A stretch of 34,947 nucleotides of DNA from Perkinsus olseni (taxonomy: Eukaryota; Perkinsozoa; Perkinsida): NCBI GenBank assembly GCA_013115125.1, contig JABANN010000365.1, forward strand, positions 1 to 34,947. Direction: 5' to 3'. Shown here one piece after another: positions 34,514-34,947 of the stretch. Below the pieces are notes generated by a model, which searched no databases, was not told the DNA's origin, and worked only from the letters and a program-made list of their open reading frames with translations. Position numbers and translations under genes: made by a program. The stretch's first letter is position 1. Every line of letters begins with the position of its first letter.

Positions 34514-34947
34514 CTAACCCTCGTCGATGGACCTCCCCTCAGTATTACTTTTCCCATTGTAGCCATCGGCACTGACTGATCGTCCTTCGGGAGTGGATGG
34601 AAGCATACAAAAGGTTAAGCTGGTACTGAGAAATGCACGCGGGTTCGATGCCGGGGTCCTCCTATTTAAAACTTCGGTAAAATCACCCTCGCAGTTTACG
34701 AGGTCGAAAGATACGCTCGGTGAATTCAACAAGTTCTATCGGGAAAGTGCCAAGAATTTTCCGGATCTTGACATAATAATTTCGTGGCGCAGTGACGGAC
34801 GACTGCACCTATTAGCCGAGAGGATACGTTCCGTTAGCGGAGGGAGTCAATGCTAAGGCGAGGCGTCATTGTTCGGTTGTCCATGAAAATGGTGAATCCT
34901 GAAAATGGTGAATCGGAAAAAATTACCCGCGAACCCTGATAATGGTG
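34514..34947 (-). CDS. 3' end of an unidentified minus-strand gene (partial)
   Basis: A terminal exon (34625-34514, reading TSLTFCMLPSTPEGRSVSAD to a TAG) joins in phase 2 to a 49-nt exon (34735-34687, LVEFTERIFRPRKLRG). The intron between them is 34626-34686. The next upstream intron is 34736-34808. The product is not recognised: a Ser/Gly-rich tail. Its body lies beyond the window edge. Both introns carry repeat elements, which supports their being introns. Confidence 0.45.
34626..34686 (+). mobile_element. 61-nt intron with an antisense B-box (family I)
   Basis: The plus strand reads GCGGGTTCGATGCCGGGGTC. The host reads GTGATTTTACC...ATTTCTCAG. Confidence 0.6.
34736..34808 (+). mobile_element. 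73-nt intron with an antisense family II core and intact A-box
   Basis: The plus strand reads AATTTCGTGGCGCAGTGACG (34778-34797). The GTGGCGCAGTGA part matches a tRNA A-box better than other copies do. The host reads GTGCAGTCG...CCGATAG. Confidence 0.6.

Overview
The window is nuclear DNA from a compact, intron-rich protist. I think it is an alveolate, possibly perkinsid-like. The reasons are a cyclic-nucleotide phosphodiesterase with six N-terminal membrane spans (the layout known from apicomplexan PDEs), dense one-directional gene tracts and very short introns. The species is inference. I worked out exon structures by hand from GT-AG sites, reading-frame phase and family knowledge; no search was run.

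Layout. Plus strand: poly(A)-binding protein (482-2536), a mitochondrial Tim44-like protein (3719-5917) and an unrecognised protein (6131-7831). Then comes a gene-poor tract rich in hairpins. From 9.3 kb to the end everything lies on the minus strand: a 94-residue protein (9314-9773), PEX7 (10563-12568), splicing factor PRP18 (12675-14466), a probable COP9 signalosome subunit 3 (14588-19285), an ankyrin-repeat protein (19737-23669), the membrane PDE (24183-33905) and the 3' end of one more gene (from 34514). PEX7/PRP18 and PRP18/CSN3 are separated by only about 106 and 121 bp. The genes share no pathway: they cover mRNA binding, mitochondrial import, peroxisomal import, splicing, ubiquitin-system regulation and cyclic-nucleotide signalling.

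The striking feature is the introns. Many are 29-110 nt long and carry one of a few recurring sequences. Family I is a tRNA T-arm/B-box (GGTTCGATCC flanked by C/G arms). Family II is AATTTCGTGGCGCGTGACG, which resembles the start of a tRNA with its A-box. Family III is GCGTTGAGGAATTGCAAGAT. Family IV is a GTATCTTAGGTCGA element with AGTATCTT-type ends. Families I-III occur in both orientations relative to the host gene. One 68-nt intron is essentially an antisense tRNA-Val-like sequence, one 90-nt intron an antisense tRNA-Met-like sequence, a 46-nt intron is little more than a T-arm hairpin, and an intron of PRP18 holds a near-intact tRNA-Pro. I read these as tRNA-derived introners: introns made by insertion of small Pol III-type elements.

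Three introns are much larger (about 1.1, 1.7 and 2.0 kb). They differ in texture: full of perfect short hairpins and holding unexplained ORFs. The PDE lacks one of the usual zinc ligands.
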